Shown here piece after piece: positions 44,331 to 56,800 of a stretch of DNA of 64,000 nt (its first letter is position 1; each line of letters starts with the position of its first letter). The stretch lies in the NCBI RefSeq assembly GCF_021130785.1, contig NW_025776200.1:868001-932000 (forward strand), in the 5' to 3' direction. Under the pieces are notes generated by a model. It had not been told where the DNA came from. It saw only the letters and a program-made list of their open reading frames with translations, and searched no databases. The translations under genes and the position numbers were made by a program. The DNA comes from Homalodisca vitripennis. Taxonomy: Eukaryota; Arthropoda; Insecta; Hemiptera; Cicadellidae.

Positions 44331-45008
44331 AGTGGACATTGTTAAATTTAAAATTTATATTACCAACCATTAATTGGCATGTAATTGTTTACAAATAAAT
44401 ACATGAAGACATGTTCATAACAGGGCTCTGACAGATGTTTACTTGCAAATATACTGATCCAGCTCTATGTAAAAATCAAATGATATAGTTCGGCAATTCA
44501 AAATTTAAATTGGTTTATGTTAGACAACATGCATTTAGTTATTGGCCTAGCAACGCGAAGTCAGTGAATAAGACTGGTACGGAAGTTTTTAGTCTGTGCA
44601 TAATCTGTATAGGTTTATCTACATATTATCACGAGAACAGCTTAACATACACCAAAGAGATTCAAGACTAAAGATGCCATGTTGAATGTATGTCAGCCGG
44701 AAGTTGGGATTTTTTACCCTGACCCTTAAGATTGGAAGTATAAGGGGTTTTTTTGACCAGAAGTAAAATATGTTACTCTTTAATTGATTATATGTTATTA
44801 TACTATTAACAGTAATATACTATTCTAAATTTAACAATATATATTTTTTTTTTAGTTGAATTTAAGTTTTTTCCTAAATGCTTACAATTTCTTCTGGATT
44901 AATTTGGTATTTTCTATGGTCTCACACTACTCAATAAAGTAATTTGTCATTTTGAATGAAGCATTCAATAAAATAAATGTAAAATAGTTTATACTTCAAT
45001 ATCATTAA

Positions 45009-47535
45009 ACCTCTAAGTGGCAAGCGACGTCTGAGACGTTCTATTTACGCCGCCGTGACGTGGCAAGCGACGTCTTAGAAGTCGCTTCACATTTCCGTTT
45101 ATTGCTAGGCAACCGATAATTATTTTTATGCCTAGTTTGCACAGTTGCGTTCACCACTAAATTTCAAATACATTTCATATAGTATCATCAACATCACGAT
45201 GAAATAATCAATGGTACTAACTGAAATAATCCTAAGTTTTCTCCCGCGGTCTGTGGCAAAACTAGCTGAGTAGGCCTACATGACTGTTTCGTTTTTCTTG
45301 GCTTGTAATGGTCGTTTATTGTTGTTTGGTGTTGTGTTTTACAATATTTTACAATGGATGTCAATCTAGGAAGTAGTAGTATACGTGATATATTACAAGG
45401 TAAAGAAAGTTTAGGTAGTTCAGATGAAGATAGTGATTTTCCTGTCGAAGAGATACCCGATAATATTTCATTAGCAGATATTGTAAGTGAATCAAGTGAA
45501 AGTGAATCAAGTGAAAGTGAATCAAGTGATAGCGAATCAAGTTTATCTGATTCTAGTGTACCCCTCGTACAAAGAATTCCACAACAACGTAATTGGGTAC
45601 GAGTGTTTCCTCCAGAACCAAATAAAAATATTGAAGCTAAATTCAGAGTGAGACATACAGGTGTCAGAAATTGTCCACCTAGAAATTTAGGTAGGCCTAT
45701 TGATTATTTTTATCTTTTTTTTACTGTCTTCATTTGGAATCTCATTACCAATGAAACCAACTTTTATGCTGCTAAAAAGATAAGAGATAAAAGAAATTCT
45801 GGTGAAATCCGACAGTTTTCTAGGCTGAAAGATTGGGTAAATGAAATGAAAGTTTATGTGGCCTTGATATTGAACATAGGATTAATTAGACAAAAAAATA
45901 TAACTGATTATTGGAGCAGAAAAGGCAATAGACAAACTCCTTGTTTCCCTAATAATATGTCTTTGAGAAAATTTCAGTTGATTACTTCCATGTTACATGT
46001 TAGCCGCTCAACAACCGTCGCACGCAATGATCCAACTTTTGATCCTTGGAATAAAATCAGAAGCTTTTATGATTACATCAATTTGAAATTCAAAGAACAT
46101 TTTGTTCCTGGACAAAACTTGTCCATAGATGAGTCTCTCATTGCAATGAAAAACAGAAGTGTATTTATTCAGTACATGCCTAATAAAAAACATGCCCGTT
46201 ACGGATAAAAAAGTTTGAAATGTGTGACAGTGAGACAAATTATGTTTTGAATGTTTCTCTGTACACAGGAAAAGACTTTTTAGCAAATGAACCAGGTCCT
46301 TTTACTCAAAAGGTAGTTTTGGAACAGTTGACTTCTTGTGACTTACTCAATAAAGTGTATCATATTTTTACAGACAATTATTACACAAAAATTCCATTGG
46401 CCCGTGAGTTGCTAAATAAAAACACTTTTATAACAGGAACAATTAATAAAAACTCCAAAGAACTTGCTAAAAGTATTGTTAGTGCCAATTTAGGGGTACA
46501 AGAGAGCATTTATTACAGGCAGGATGACATTCTTTTGGTAAAATACAAACAAAAAAAAACAAGAAAACCTGTTATACTCTTGACAACTGGCTGTCACGCA
46601 GAAGATGAATTGGTTACGAGCAAAAGTGGGTTACAAGCAGTGAAGCCAGTTGTAATAAATAATTATAACTTACAAATGGGGGGTGTTGACAGTAGTGACA
46701 AAAGCATTTACCATTTATCATGTGCTAGACAAAGTAAAAAATACTGGAAAAAAATAGTGTACAACCTAATTGACACTGCAGTATTCAATGCTTACATCCT
46801 ATACTCCAAAAATTCAGATAAACCCATGGCAAGGGATGATTTTGTTGATAGTATAGTACAAGGACTGGTTTCCAATGATACAACTCCTTCACCTACTGTG
46901 GCTCATGAAAGTCAAAGCGCCCATGAAATTGCCCATTTAGATGGGAAAAAACCAAAGACTGTGCATCATTTGTGCGAAAGACCCTAATGTGAAAAGAAAA
47001 AGAAGCGTTTATTGGTGTCCAGGGTGTAACTGCGGTATTCACCCTCTTTGTTACCCTAAACTCCAGCACTTTTATAGGCCTTACACAACAGGGAGGAAAA
47101 GGCAAGCAACTTCTAGCGATTCTGACTAGAAAAGTGTTTTTTCTAGATTTAGTTTTTTCCATATAACTTTTTCAGTGTTGTAAATATAAAAAAATATTAT
47201 TGAAGCTTTTTTGTTTAGAATTAAATGGTGAATAAATTTTACATTTAACATAATCTCCTAGGAATGACATTTTTAAAGTTACAGAACGTAAAAATGAAAA
47301 GTTTGGTGGAAAAAAAAAGTTTTTTCGAAACATTTATGTGGACATTATAAAAAAAATTAAGGTATGTAAAAAAAAACTATACTATTTTATTCTGTAGTTT
47401 ATAACGAAAAAATTGATATATAACAAGCATTGCTCATATTAGAATTTGCATTTTATTTTTAAATTATAAGATAGTCCTGCTTGACTCTGAAAAATAGCCC
47501 GCCATTTCAGCAACATATTACCGCCACTTAGAGGG
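45009..47535 (+). mobile_element. piggyBac element C
   Basis: TTAA at 45005-45008 and 47536-47539. Ends acctctaagtggc and gccacttagaggg are inverted repeats. Excising it restores the foldback arm (ttaat next to tgcatgctcctctt). The left subterminal region repeats gtggcaagcgacgtct twice. It contains a nearly whole transposase gene and about 400 bp of AT-rich 3' sequence. Confidence 0.92.
45354..47129 (+). pseudogene. piggyBac C transposase (two frameshifts)
   Basis: ATG 45354 (MDVNLGSSSIRDILQG). Acidic/serine-rich N-terminus (ESSESESSESESSDSESS). DDE_Tnp_1_7 core with the first D in GQNLSIDESLIAMKN, the second in YHIFTDNYYTKIPLAR, and the third in NLQMGGVDSSDKSIY. C-terminal cysteine-rich domain CIICAKD followed by YWCPGCNCGIHPLCY. 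About 590 codons. Only two single-base shifts interrupt it, at about 46203 (A6 run) and 46945 (A6 run). All catalytic residues are present, so it is either very young or intact and mis-sequenced. Confidence 0.9.
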
Positions 47536-47649
47536 TTAATCTGCATGCTCCTCTTATATTAGTCTAAAATTCATTGGTGACTTTGAACTTTAATGATATG
47601 CACAAATAAGTATAAATAATACAAATTTTAATCCTGATGATATTGAGAC

Positions 47650-50144
47650 TTACTCTAATTCTTCTCAATATTTTTAAAAGATGATTAATGAGACTCACCA
47701 ATCGTAGATAATAATCTTGAAGAAACACAGAATTCTGTCAATATTGAGAAATTTATTATAATTCCCACCAACGTTGTTTGAGATTGTTTATCTCCAACAG
47801 TACCGCGCTGTATCGGTTGAGTTTCTGTCAGGATAAGGAAGGAAACCCATTTATGAAGTCTTCATCACTTGTTTATTTTCAAATGTTCTCAGAATCTCGA
47901 CAGTTATGTTCAAAGTTTATTGAGCATCTATTACAGTATGTAAATACAACATTTACGATCAAAACATAACAAGAACAGTGTGAAAATTAAACTCCATACT
48001 ATAAAGTGTACTCTAATAAATATAAATACCGGGTACATGTAACATGAAAGATTCATTGATGTTCAATTGGGGATATTGTACATGCAGTGATTCAGTAAAG
48101 TGTACAATTAATATAATAACCACAAATTAAATAAAACAATTATAAAATTCAATATAAGCAGTAAAATAAACTTTTAAAAGTAAAGTACAGTAGTTACAAA
48201 TACATTATCATTTTACATTACAAATATTCAACTACAGCGACTGGATTTTACAATTACTTTACACATTTGGTATAAAATATTATAATAAACTCTACTATTT
48301 ATTTACAAATAAAGTAATTAAATATCTTTAAAGACTGGTTTGATTCAAGCAGACACACCTAATCCAGGTGTTTTGGTCTGAAGGTAGTTTCATGCTAAAT
48401 AACAACATATTTACTTTGCTTAAAAATCAAATCATATTGAGAAAACTAATTGTGACAATCAAATTTTGCCAATTCAATTTAGCATTAATTTTAACGGTTT
48501 TATAAAGTAAAATCATTTTTTCTGTTTAAATTTGTATGAAACCTATGCATTTCTGTGTGGAATTCACACTCTCCATAAAATATTAGAGTTCTATATATAA
48601 CTGAGCTTAGTAAATCGTACCTTCTCTAATCTTATATACTAACCTAAATGTTCGATAATGACTTTTGTTATTGATTAAAGTTTTACCATTACATATGTTT
48701 CACATTGTCTGTTAATGGTTTCAACTGTAGCTTGATATAGAACCCTAATTATTACATGTGGTTGTTTAATCACAAAAATATTAAAATTTAAGATTGTGAA
48801 TTTGTATTAGAATTTAATCTTTTTTGCCAACACAAACAGACACAAATAAAACTCGAGTAAGAATATTTACCCCTTCAATATTTAATCTTGCACAGTACAT
48901 TGACATTAATAACATGCATTTTATGCAATTGTAAATTTGTTGAACACTCCACCTACCATTTGGTAGCGAAAACAGAAAATATGTAGTATATATAATACTA
49001 TATTAATTTTTAAACATAACAGTCTAATGTAGCTTGTCACTAGATTGGTAAGTAACAGAAAAATTACAAGAAAAAAACTTGTGAGGACTCACAAGCTCTA
49101 TTTTCATGTGAAAAAATGTCTATTAAAATACAATTATGTATTCATTTCATAAACATAAATTATTATTATTATAGTTTAAACCCTTCAAAACCTAATTGAA
49201 AGACACAAAAATACAAATTACAGTTTTAGCACCAAAATGGTTCACTCACAACAACACATTTCCCAAAAGTCTTATCAGGAAAACTATGTTTCGGGATTAT
49301 GCATTATTTTTACTATGGAAGAGCAAAGAATAAATTCTCTTTAAGTAACAAAAAAATCAAAACAATTTAGTTCTTTAACATAAATGTCCATTATTTTCGG
49401 ACAAAAGAAACAACTCCCAACACATTGTATGTTAATACCATGTATCAGAAGTAAGATTTATGTGACATTCCAAAAATAGCTCTGTCAGTTGTTGTAGTGC
49501 TAAACCCTGTAATGCCTTGTAAGTGAGAAATACCTAAGAAAATTACACAAAAACTTAATAATATGTTAATAATCATACCAAAAATTGTCAATTTGTCGTT
49601 ATTTTAAACAGTTATTTCTGTAAAAAAACTAACATCCAAGATATAGAGCATGCTCTTAAAGAGCCTTTTTAATTAGTAAACCCTCATTACATAAAAACAC
49701 TAACCATCTATTAAGTATGAAAGTTCATTCAAGACAGTTCAACAGGTTGTATTTAATAACCAAATTAAAAATATATATGCAAAAGAGTATTTTTTTGCAA
49801 AATTATATCAAATACTTAAAAAGAATATAAAATTGATATAAATATGCCAAATTTGAGGTAAAGACCCAGTACAGGTGGTAGCAATATTCTATCTAGAATT
49901 CACATGTAAATATACAAACTGAATTGATCAATAACTAAGAACATCCTTTTCTCTACAAATTGTACAAAACTCTGTACACTTTACTAATCTATAAATAAAT
50001 TATAACAATAACAGCAGTCAGTCTGCTGGCTTAAGGAACAAAATAATTTACTTGAATATATTTACGACTACTGTACATCTTTCTATCAGGTCGTGTTTCG
50101 CGAATGTTCAACACAAAACACAAATCTGCAATGCCGAGATGAGT
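47650..50144 (-). other. probable 3' UTR and downstream of the UBE3A-like gene
   Basis: About 2.5 kb directly after the UBE3A stop codon (minus orientation), AT-rich and without coding frames or transposon signatures, as expected of a long 3' UTR. Several rc-AATAAA (tttatt) words occur, for example near 47750 and 47872, but I cannot choose the cleavage site. Confidence 0.45.
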
Positions 50145-50265
50145 TCACAACATACCAAATCCTTTTGAGTAGCTGATAGCCTTTATCAGTCGATCGTGCA
50201 GTTTGTCTTTGTTCTCGTATTCGGGAAGCAGCAGTACGTTGAAACACGTGTGGGCTGTAGGTAGC
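50145..50265 (-). CDS. UBE3A: UBE3A-like HECT E3 ligase, last exon
   Basis: After an acceptor ttacag (50266-50271), the exon is in phase with the upstream exon and reads [20 protein letters not shown], then [10 protein letters not shown], and ends SKGFGML before TGA (50145-50147). The HTCFN cysteine is the HECT catalytic cysteine that accepts ubiquitin from the E2. The FGML C-terminus is characteristic of UBE3A/E6AP. 39 codons plus stop, no lesion. I am confident of the HECT class and fairly confident of UBE3A orthology. Confidence 0.93.
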
Positions 50266-51280
50266 CTGTAACACCAGATCACTATTATTTAACCACAAAA
50301 ATTTATTTTTTGTGTTATGTAGTAGCACTTCATATTTAACAGGGACAAACAAACGTAATTTAATATAACGAAAATATATTAAAAATTTGATTCATTGGCG
50401 ACTTAATATTACTGTACCTGATCTTTGTAAATATTCACTTAAAAATGTCAAAAAAGCAAATATTTCCTAAATAGTTATTTGTAATGCAATTTAAATGCCT
50501 AATATTGGCACTTTTAGCTAATGAAACAGGTTAGAATGTGCTTTTAATGTTCAAGAATTAATTACTCTGTTAAATTAGTAGCCTAATGTAAGTTTTGTGG
50601 ACACCAAATTTTATATTCACAAACAATAACAGATTCTAAAAAGATCCCTTATTTATCAATGGACAATAGGACAGTGTCATGCAACAAGGAACCAACCCTC
50701 AATTTGGTCAGTTTTGAGGTAATAACGTGATTCCATAGAGTAAAAAACACACTATCTGAAAGTAAAATTTATATGGTCTTGCTGAATTCCGTTTCGCAAA
50801 TACAGCGGTCTGAACCAACCAACTCAAACCTAGAGAGAATTTTAAATTTTGCAACATAGAAACAACCAGCCACTTGGACCTACCCACATTTAAAAATCCA
50901 AGCTGATGTTGGTTCCTTGTTGCAAAATAGAGTTTAGATTGTTTAAGAAACCAAACTTGTTTACTGTTCCGTTAAATAAATAAATAAAATCATTCTAAAT
51001 TGTTTGTACCCTAAGCTTTTTTTAACAATAATCTATTTTTAATATTAATTTATGCATACGCAGGTCTAACCTATTTGTTGTTAAAATACAAGCTGGTTGG
51101 TTCTTTGTTGCTATAATACCAAAATATCTGTTCAAGCTTAAAAAAAATATTTGAAGAGTTTGGTCATTAAGTAGCTACAAAAGCCAAAATTTTGTATTTA
51201 TAAAATAAAATAAAAGTAGAACCTATTCATCGGAAGTATGCCAAAGATAGTGACAAAAGAAGATTTATGAGAAATCATTT

Positions 51281-52715
51281 TTGAATGAATTAAAGGTCTG
51301 CATTAGTATGTTTGTGTATACCTTGAGTATATCAACAAAAAGGATAAACACTGCTTTGACTAAATGTAGAAAGAATGATGCCAAAGAAAAGAGAGGTGTA
51401 AGAGGAGGACATAAAAAATCCCTGAAAGTAAAGCAAAAGAAGTCTGTAAACTTAGTGAAAAGGATTCCTAAGTACGTACAGGTATTACACTATAAAAGGG
51501 AAACTACAAGCAAGCAGTTCCTTGCTATGGATATGACAACACAAAAGATGTATGATCAGTACAAATCTGAGGTGAAAGACCCCTTGAAACTTGCAGTTAA
51601 AAAAAGTGTTTTATACTAAATTTAATTTGACAATAAAGGTACTAAAATCAGATTGTTGCACAAGATGTGATTCTTTGGAAGTGGTGATAAAAAATGAAGT
51701 TGATGAAGGTAAAAAAAAGTGATAAGACATAAACAAGAAGAATACTGGAGCGAAGCAAAAATTGGCCAGAGAGAAAATATGAATGCAGATATATTCAAAG
51801 AAGCAAGAGCGATGAAAAGCTTGAAGTAATAACATATGACTTAGAGAAAACCCTTCTCTTACCGATACTACCAACAAATTTAATATTTTATAAGAGACAT
51901 CTGTGGCTGTGTAAACCTTGGGAGTCCACACTGTAAAACAGAATCAGGTTCATAGTTTGGTTTGGGCTGAGAATGAAGCTGGAAGAGGAGCACAGGAAGT
52001 AGGGGTCATAACGTTTTTGTAATGAGTTCCTAGAATCTGGTGTAGAGGAGTTGATCATGTGGTCAGATTCATGCGGTGGCCAATATCGCAATTTTAAAAT
52101 TGTACTAATGATGAAATCTGTATTGGAAACCCATCCTACATTGAAGAAAGTAATTTTTAAGTATCTAGTAGTAGGACACTCCTTCTTACCCAAAGATGGC
52201 AATTTTTCAGATATAGAATGTACCTTAAAACTTCAGCAGAGGTTATTTACACCAAATGATTATATGTTCGCAATGGAAAACTGCAAGAAAAGAAATAAAA
52301 TAACTAAAATAATTTTGTTTGTACAAAAAATATGGGGACAAAAGTAACATATAGAAAAAGAGGTGAAACAAATGAAAAGATAAGCTGGTTTAAAACTAAG
52401 GAAATTGAAATCACCAAAGATGAACCCTTCATTTTAAGTATGAAAGCTACTTTTGGGGGAACCCCTCAAAGGATTGACTTACAAAGGAATGGATCTGGGA
52501 GACCATCTGCGTTATTTTATTCCTCGTCATCCAAAGTTCTGTGGCCAGAAGGAAAAGCTGTGTCTGTCCTCAAGTTTAAAGACTTAAAATCTATTCTTTA
52601 TTTAGTGCCACTTGAAGCTCAGGGGTTTTATACAGAACTCATAAGCAGCATAAATGTAAATGGAGATTTGGAAGGTGACAACGCCCCACTTGATCTTGAA
52701 GTTGATCATGCATAA
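51281..52715 (+). pseudogene. Sola-like transposase 2
   Basis: Same family as the 4.2-5.8 kb gene, but divergent. N-terminal basic part (KRIPKYVQVLHYKRETTS; QKMYDQYKSEVKDP), a broken middle with DLEKTLLLPILPTN near 51840 (first acidic site), WSDSCGGQYRNFKIVLMMK at about 52063 (second), and GHSFLPKDGNFSDIE at about 52180 (third). The C-terminus reads TYRKRGETNEKISWFKTKE to a stop at 52715. Several stops and frameshifts are present. Terminal repeats were not identified with confidence. Confidence 0.65.
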
Positions 52716-53048
52716 GTCAGCGCTGTTGTTTTAGGTGTTAAAACGAGCATCGCTAAATAGATATTTTGTATTACTCCTTTTTGAAACTTATTTTTTATTT
52801 GTAAATTTCCGTATTATTCTGTTTCAAAATTATTTGTGGGATAAAAGATTTGCATAAAATTAAATGTTTTATCTGTATAACATTAACTATTCATTGTCTT
52901 CTTGTTAAACCTATAAGATTTTTAATCGTCAGGACATGTTATAATCAGCAGAAATCTGCCATGTAATACAATGCAAATCAATAGATAATTCTTATAAGTC
53001 ACTATGAGTCTACAAACTCAAATACTATGTTAGCAGACATTCATTTAA

Positions 53049-53894
53049 CCCATTGCGGATCGTGAAAACGGCGCGCGCGCGGGGCCTTAAAGTACGAATT
53101 AATCCGTATTGCAACGCAGCACCCGCAGTGTTTGCACGCCTACCTGCCTGCTTAGCGCGCTCGCTAATTATACATGTTTTTGTTTGTTTATGTTGTTATT
53201 TATGTTATATAAACATTATACAGATCAAATTAGACAAGTATATTATACTAGAAGTATATTCAAGTATATTCATAAATATCCTCGGAAGCACTACTTTGAG
53301 CGTTTTTATTGATATTGAAAATGATGTTTGAAATAGAGTTTCCACATCCCGGTGGTGTCCCAGGAACAATGTCTGAAATAGTCTGAACATCTGAATCATG
53401 GTCACTAGCCCGCTCGTCACTGTCAACATTAGTATCCGCGTAATTATGAAAACGTGGACAAATACGCGTGATAGAACCGTCTCCATCCTCAATAACACTA
53501 TCGATATCACTTTATCATCACTTCCACTTTCTAATAATAGTCTATCTAATTCAGATGATCGTAAATTGTCACCCATTTTATTTACGTACACGCACACGAC
53601 GGCAAAGGAAAATAGAACGCCACGACTGTACGCCTCAGACAAACAATTTGTCGCAAATAATAAACGTTATTGACCGATAACGAGGGAGTATTTGTGGACA
53701 AGTATCAGAGATAAGATAGGAAGCCAGTCCAGGAAAACTGACTATAAATATCTCCCGAGGCTTATAACAGCGATAAGCGTTCAAAACAAATGAGTCATCC
53801 GTACCACGGCATCCGCTGTGAGGGTCACGTCATTGTGCTTTTGGTCCACGCCTCGCTCGCGCGTCACCCTCACGTCCGTTTGATCCGCAATGGG
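53049..53894 (-). mobile_element. non-autonomous piggyBac element E
   Basis: Ends cccattgcggatc (53049) and gatccgcaatggg (to 53894), TTAA on both sides (53045-53048, 53895-53898). On minus it keeps a remnant of the transposase N-terminus: an ATG near 53580 with MGDNLRSSELDRLLLESG and a shifted acidic stretch. The rest of the gene is deleted, so this is an internally deleted derivative. Confidence 0.88.
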
Positions 53895-53898
53895 TTAA

Positions 53899-56800
53899 TA
53901 AGGCAATAACAGGCAACAAACCCAATAGTACAAGGAACCAACCAACACCTTCATATACAACAAAATGCAACAAGGAACCAACCCCTTATTTTAGCTTTAA
54001 AAAGTGTTAAATTGAGGTAAAATATGTAAGATCTTATATAAATAAATGCAAAAATATCACTTTCTATCCTTTAAGTAGTGAATTTCAATTTCAATTAGAT
54101 ATTGATTATGTGATCTCTCGGTGTGTTCAGATATGTAGTGAAGGGACACAGTACGCTCGATGATAGATGTAAAGAGCCTAGTTTTGAGATGTTCAGAATT
54201 AGTGGTAGTCACAATGCTGAGTGTTGTCCATAACAGTGTTAGTAGGAGAGTTCCACTTGATAGGAGCTCCTAACACATTTAGTTATATTGGAAAGCGCAT
54301 TACCCTGCTATCATATTTTCCGCTGTGTTCTATAATTACTGTTTTGTGGAATTATATAGGTAAATTCAAAGTGTTCTGGCTGTTAATAATTACACGTGGC
54401 ACCTCGTCCTATATATCACACCAAACTGTGTCACAAATACTCATGGTGACTAATAATACACAGAAAGAGACACATATCATTTTATAACCAATATTGTTCA
54501 AATAGTGTTGTACTAAAGTACATGTACTTAATTGCAGTCATATAATCATGTGTGTTAACAATATGTGTGAATTTAACCATAATCTCAATGATATTAATCG
54601 ATGTGACATCCTCTCAAAATAAACTCAAAATTTGTATATTTAAGACTATGTTACTGTTTATGATCCCACCAACCCCTATATTCACTACACATCTATCTGA
54701 TTAGTCATCCCCTTCCATATAGTAATCAAGTGAGATCTTTATTTACTCTCTCTATTCTACCCTCTCTCCAGTACTCATCATGTTCATATTGTGTTATACC
54801 TATATGTGTTCTGACAAGCATATATCCTCCCTGATCCTGACATATACTCCTCACTCTAAAATTTAATGTTACGACCGTTACTCATCAATGTACTCAGCCA
54901 TACACAGAGCACAGAGTGATTCCCATTCAGAAGACTATTCCTGCTCTCCTAACTGTCTCCCGTTGTCATCACGATCAGTAGTGTCACCAAAGCAGACCTC
55001 ATATGACTCTCCTCACATTTGTGAACAAAGCATTCAATGATCATAAACAGATATTCTGAATGCAGTATGTGTATACCCATATACAGACACGTCTCTGAGT
55101 GCTACTAATACCATGTTGTAACTGTCGATAACAGAAAATCATATTCTCCAACACCAGAAAGTCAGACTCTCATTGTCTCAATATAATGTTACTTGAGATA
55201 GTATTTGTAGTACATGTATGTGAAATGCGATTTGAGAGAAAGACCATTGGTACGGTAAGAAAATGTCTTGTCTCGTCAAAATGATACAAAATATTAAGGA
55301 CTAGTAGATCAATCGCTCCCACCTAAATGAAAGAACTTCTAACAGTTAGTAGACTAACGAGTAGCGGAGGTGTCACAGATCATGAGATAGAAGAGATCTG
55401 TTACTGTCAGATACACATAGTTTAGTCTAGTCCACTCTGTTAGATATACCTCTGTTGAGTTATCATTATAAGATGATAACTATACAGTGACCACACTATG
55501 TAAATGTTTTACACAACAACTAGATACCCATAAACCTGATACATCAACCCCCGTAATTGCGACCTTCAACACATTCAAGGTTTATTTCGAAACTTAGTCA
55601 TAATCACACTCCAAAATATCCCCTCCATCCTCCAACCCCTCAACACACATTCCCCAACACTTGTACACCAACTAACAAATTCCCCCATTTCCAAAATTCA
55701 TAATACTCACATACCACCCAAACCATACCTCAACTCCAACCCAATAATATTTTAATTCCAATTAAACCCTCCAACCAACCATACATACATATACACCTTC
55801 TAAATCTAACCCTAATCTACTACTTTCCAATCCTCCCCCCTCCCATACACATCCCTCCCCCCGCAGAGATGTATACCAGCGCCACGTTAAACAGTGAAGA
55901 AACACCAACTAGAGAAAGATGTTACACTCCCACGTCTACTCAAGTGTTCCAATGTGCTTACCTCGAACTCCAATCTAATCGCTTGAAGTCAACCTCATTC
56001 CACCTCCATATCCAATCCACCTTGATCATACGTACGTCTAAAGCGTTAGATATTGTCGCTAGCAGTTATCCTATACAATTGCTGTATAAAATTTAGTCCC
56101 CACCGCCCCCCCCCTCCCAGTCCCCACAGTTCTGCTCACCCCACCCCAGCACACATACCTCATAACTACTGTCAAAAAAACCCCAAAAAATCTACCATTA
56201 CACCTCACAAACAAACCTGAAGCACACCTCCACAATCCTCATCACACCCCCACCCCACCAGCCCACAGTATACCATCAGTCGAACCCCCCATCTCACCAC
56301 GTGCCCAAAACCCCCACCCCCTCATCCAACCCCTGTGTTCGACATCACACTCTCCTCGCGTGAGACAACAACTCCCTTGATCCCATGCAAAACTCTCACT
56401 TTCACCCCTAGATATTCCGTTTCTACTATCTCCTCCCTGAAAGATCGTACCCCGTGTATATGCCATCCAGTCCTGTCCGCTCAGACATCCGTAGAAGACC
56501 ACCCCCCCACAGCCCACCCCACTCTTAAAAAGACGTCTGTAAATTCTTGTCCCCCCAGTCCCTCCAACCACAATAACTTTTGTATTGATAGAATTCTTAA
56601 TGTCCCACCACACCCACTCACCCTCCAAAGACTCCTTTGTCCCCCAATAACATTTCCTTGTCTTCCCCACCATCGTCGCAACATCTCAAAGTAACTTCTA
56701 AGATGGTACGTTTGAGACCAGCTATGAAGCTACACTGTTCATGACTACTCCAACCCCCGCTCCCGTCTCCACTTTGTCAGCCATCCCACCTCCCCCCCTA

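Larger units (their letters stand above)
40205..47649. mobile_element. giant foldback (FB-like) palindrome
   Basis: Sequence from gtctcaatatcatcagg (40205) to its complement (ending 47649) forms two long inverted arms. Outer arms of about 0.8 kb are near-identical. Inner arms are tandem arrays of a 131-bp unit in opposite orientation, meeting at about 42096. Later insertions are a 1-kb piggyBac-type element in the centre and a 2.5-kb piggyBac in the right outer arm. Without them the palindrome is about 3.9 kb. The architecture resembles Foldback/Galileo-type elements. No transposase of its own is seen and a target duplication is not clear. Confidence 0.8.

Noticed and set aside
56242..56694. 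Coding regions on both strands at 56.2-56.7 kb
   Set aside because: Glycine/tryptophan-rich or proline-rich frames caused by the C-rich, G-poor composition; no domain.
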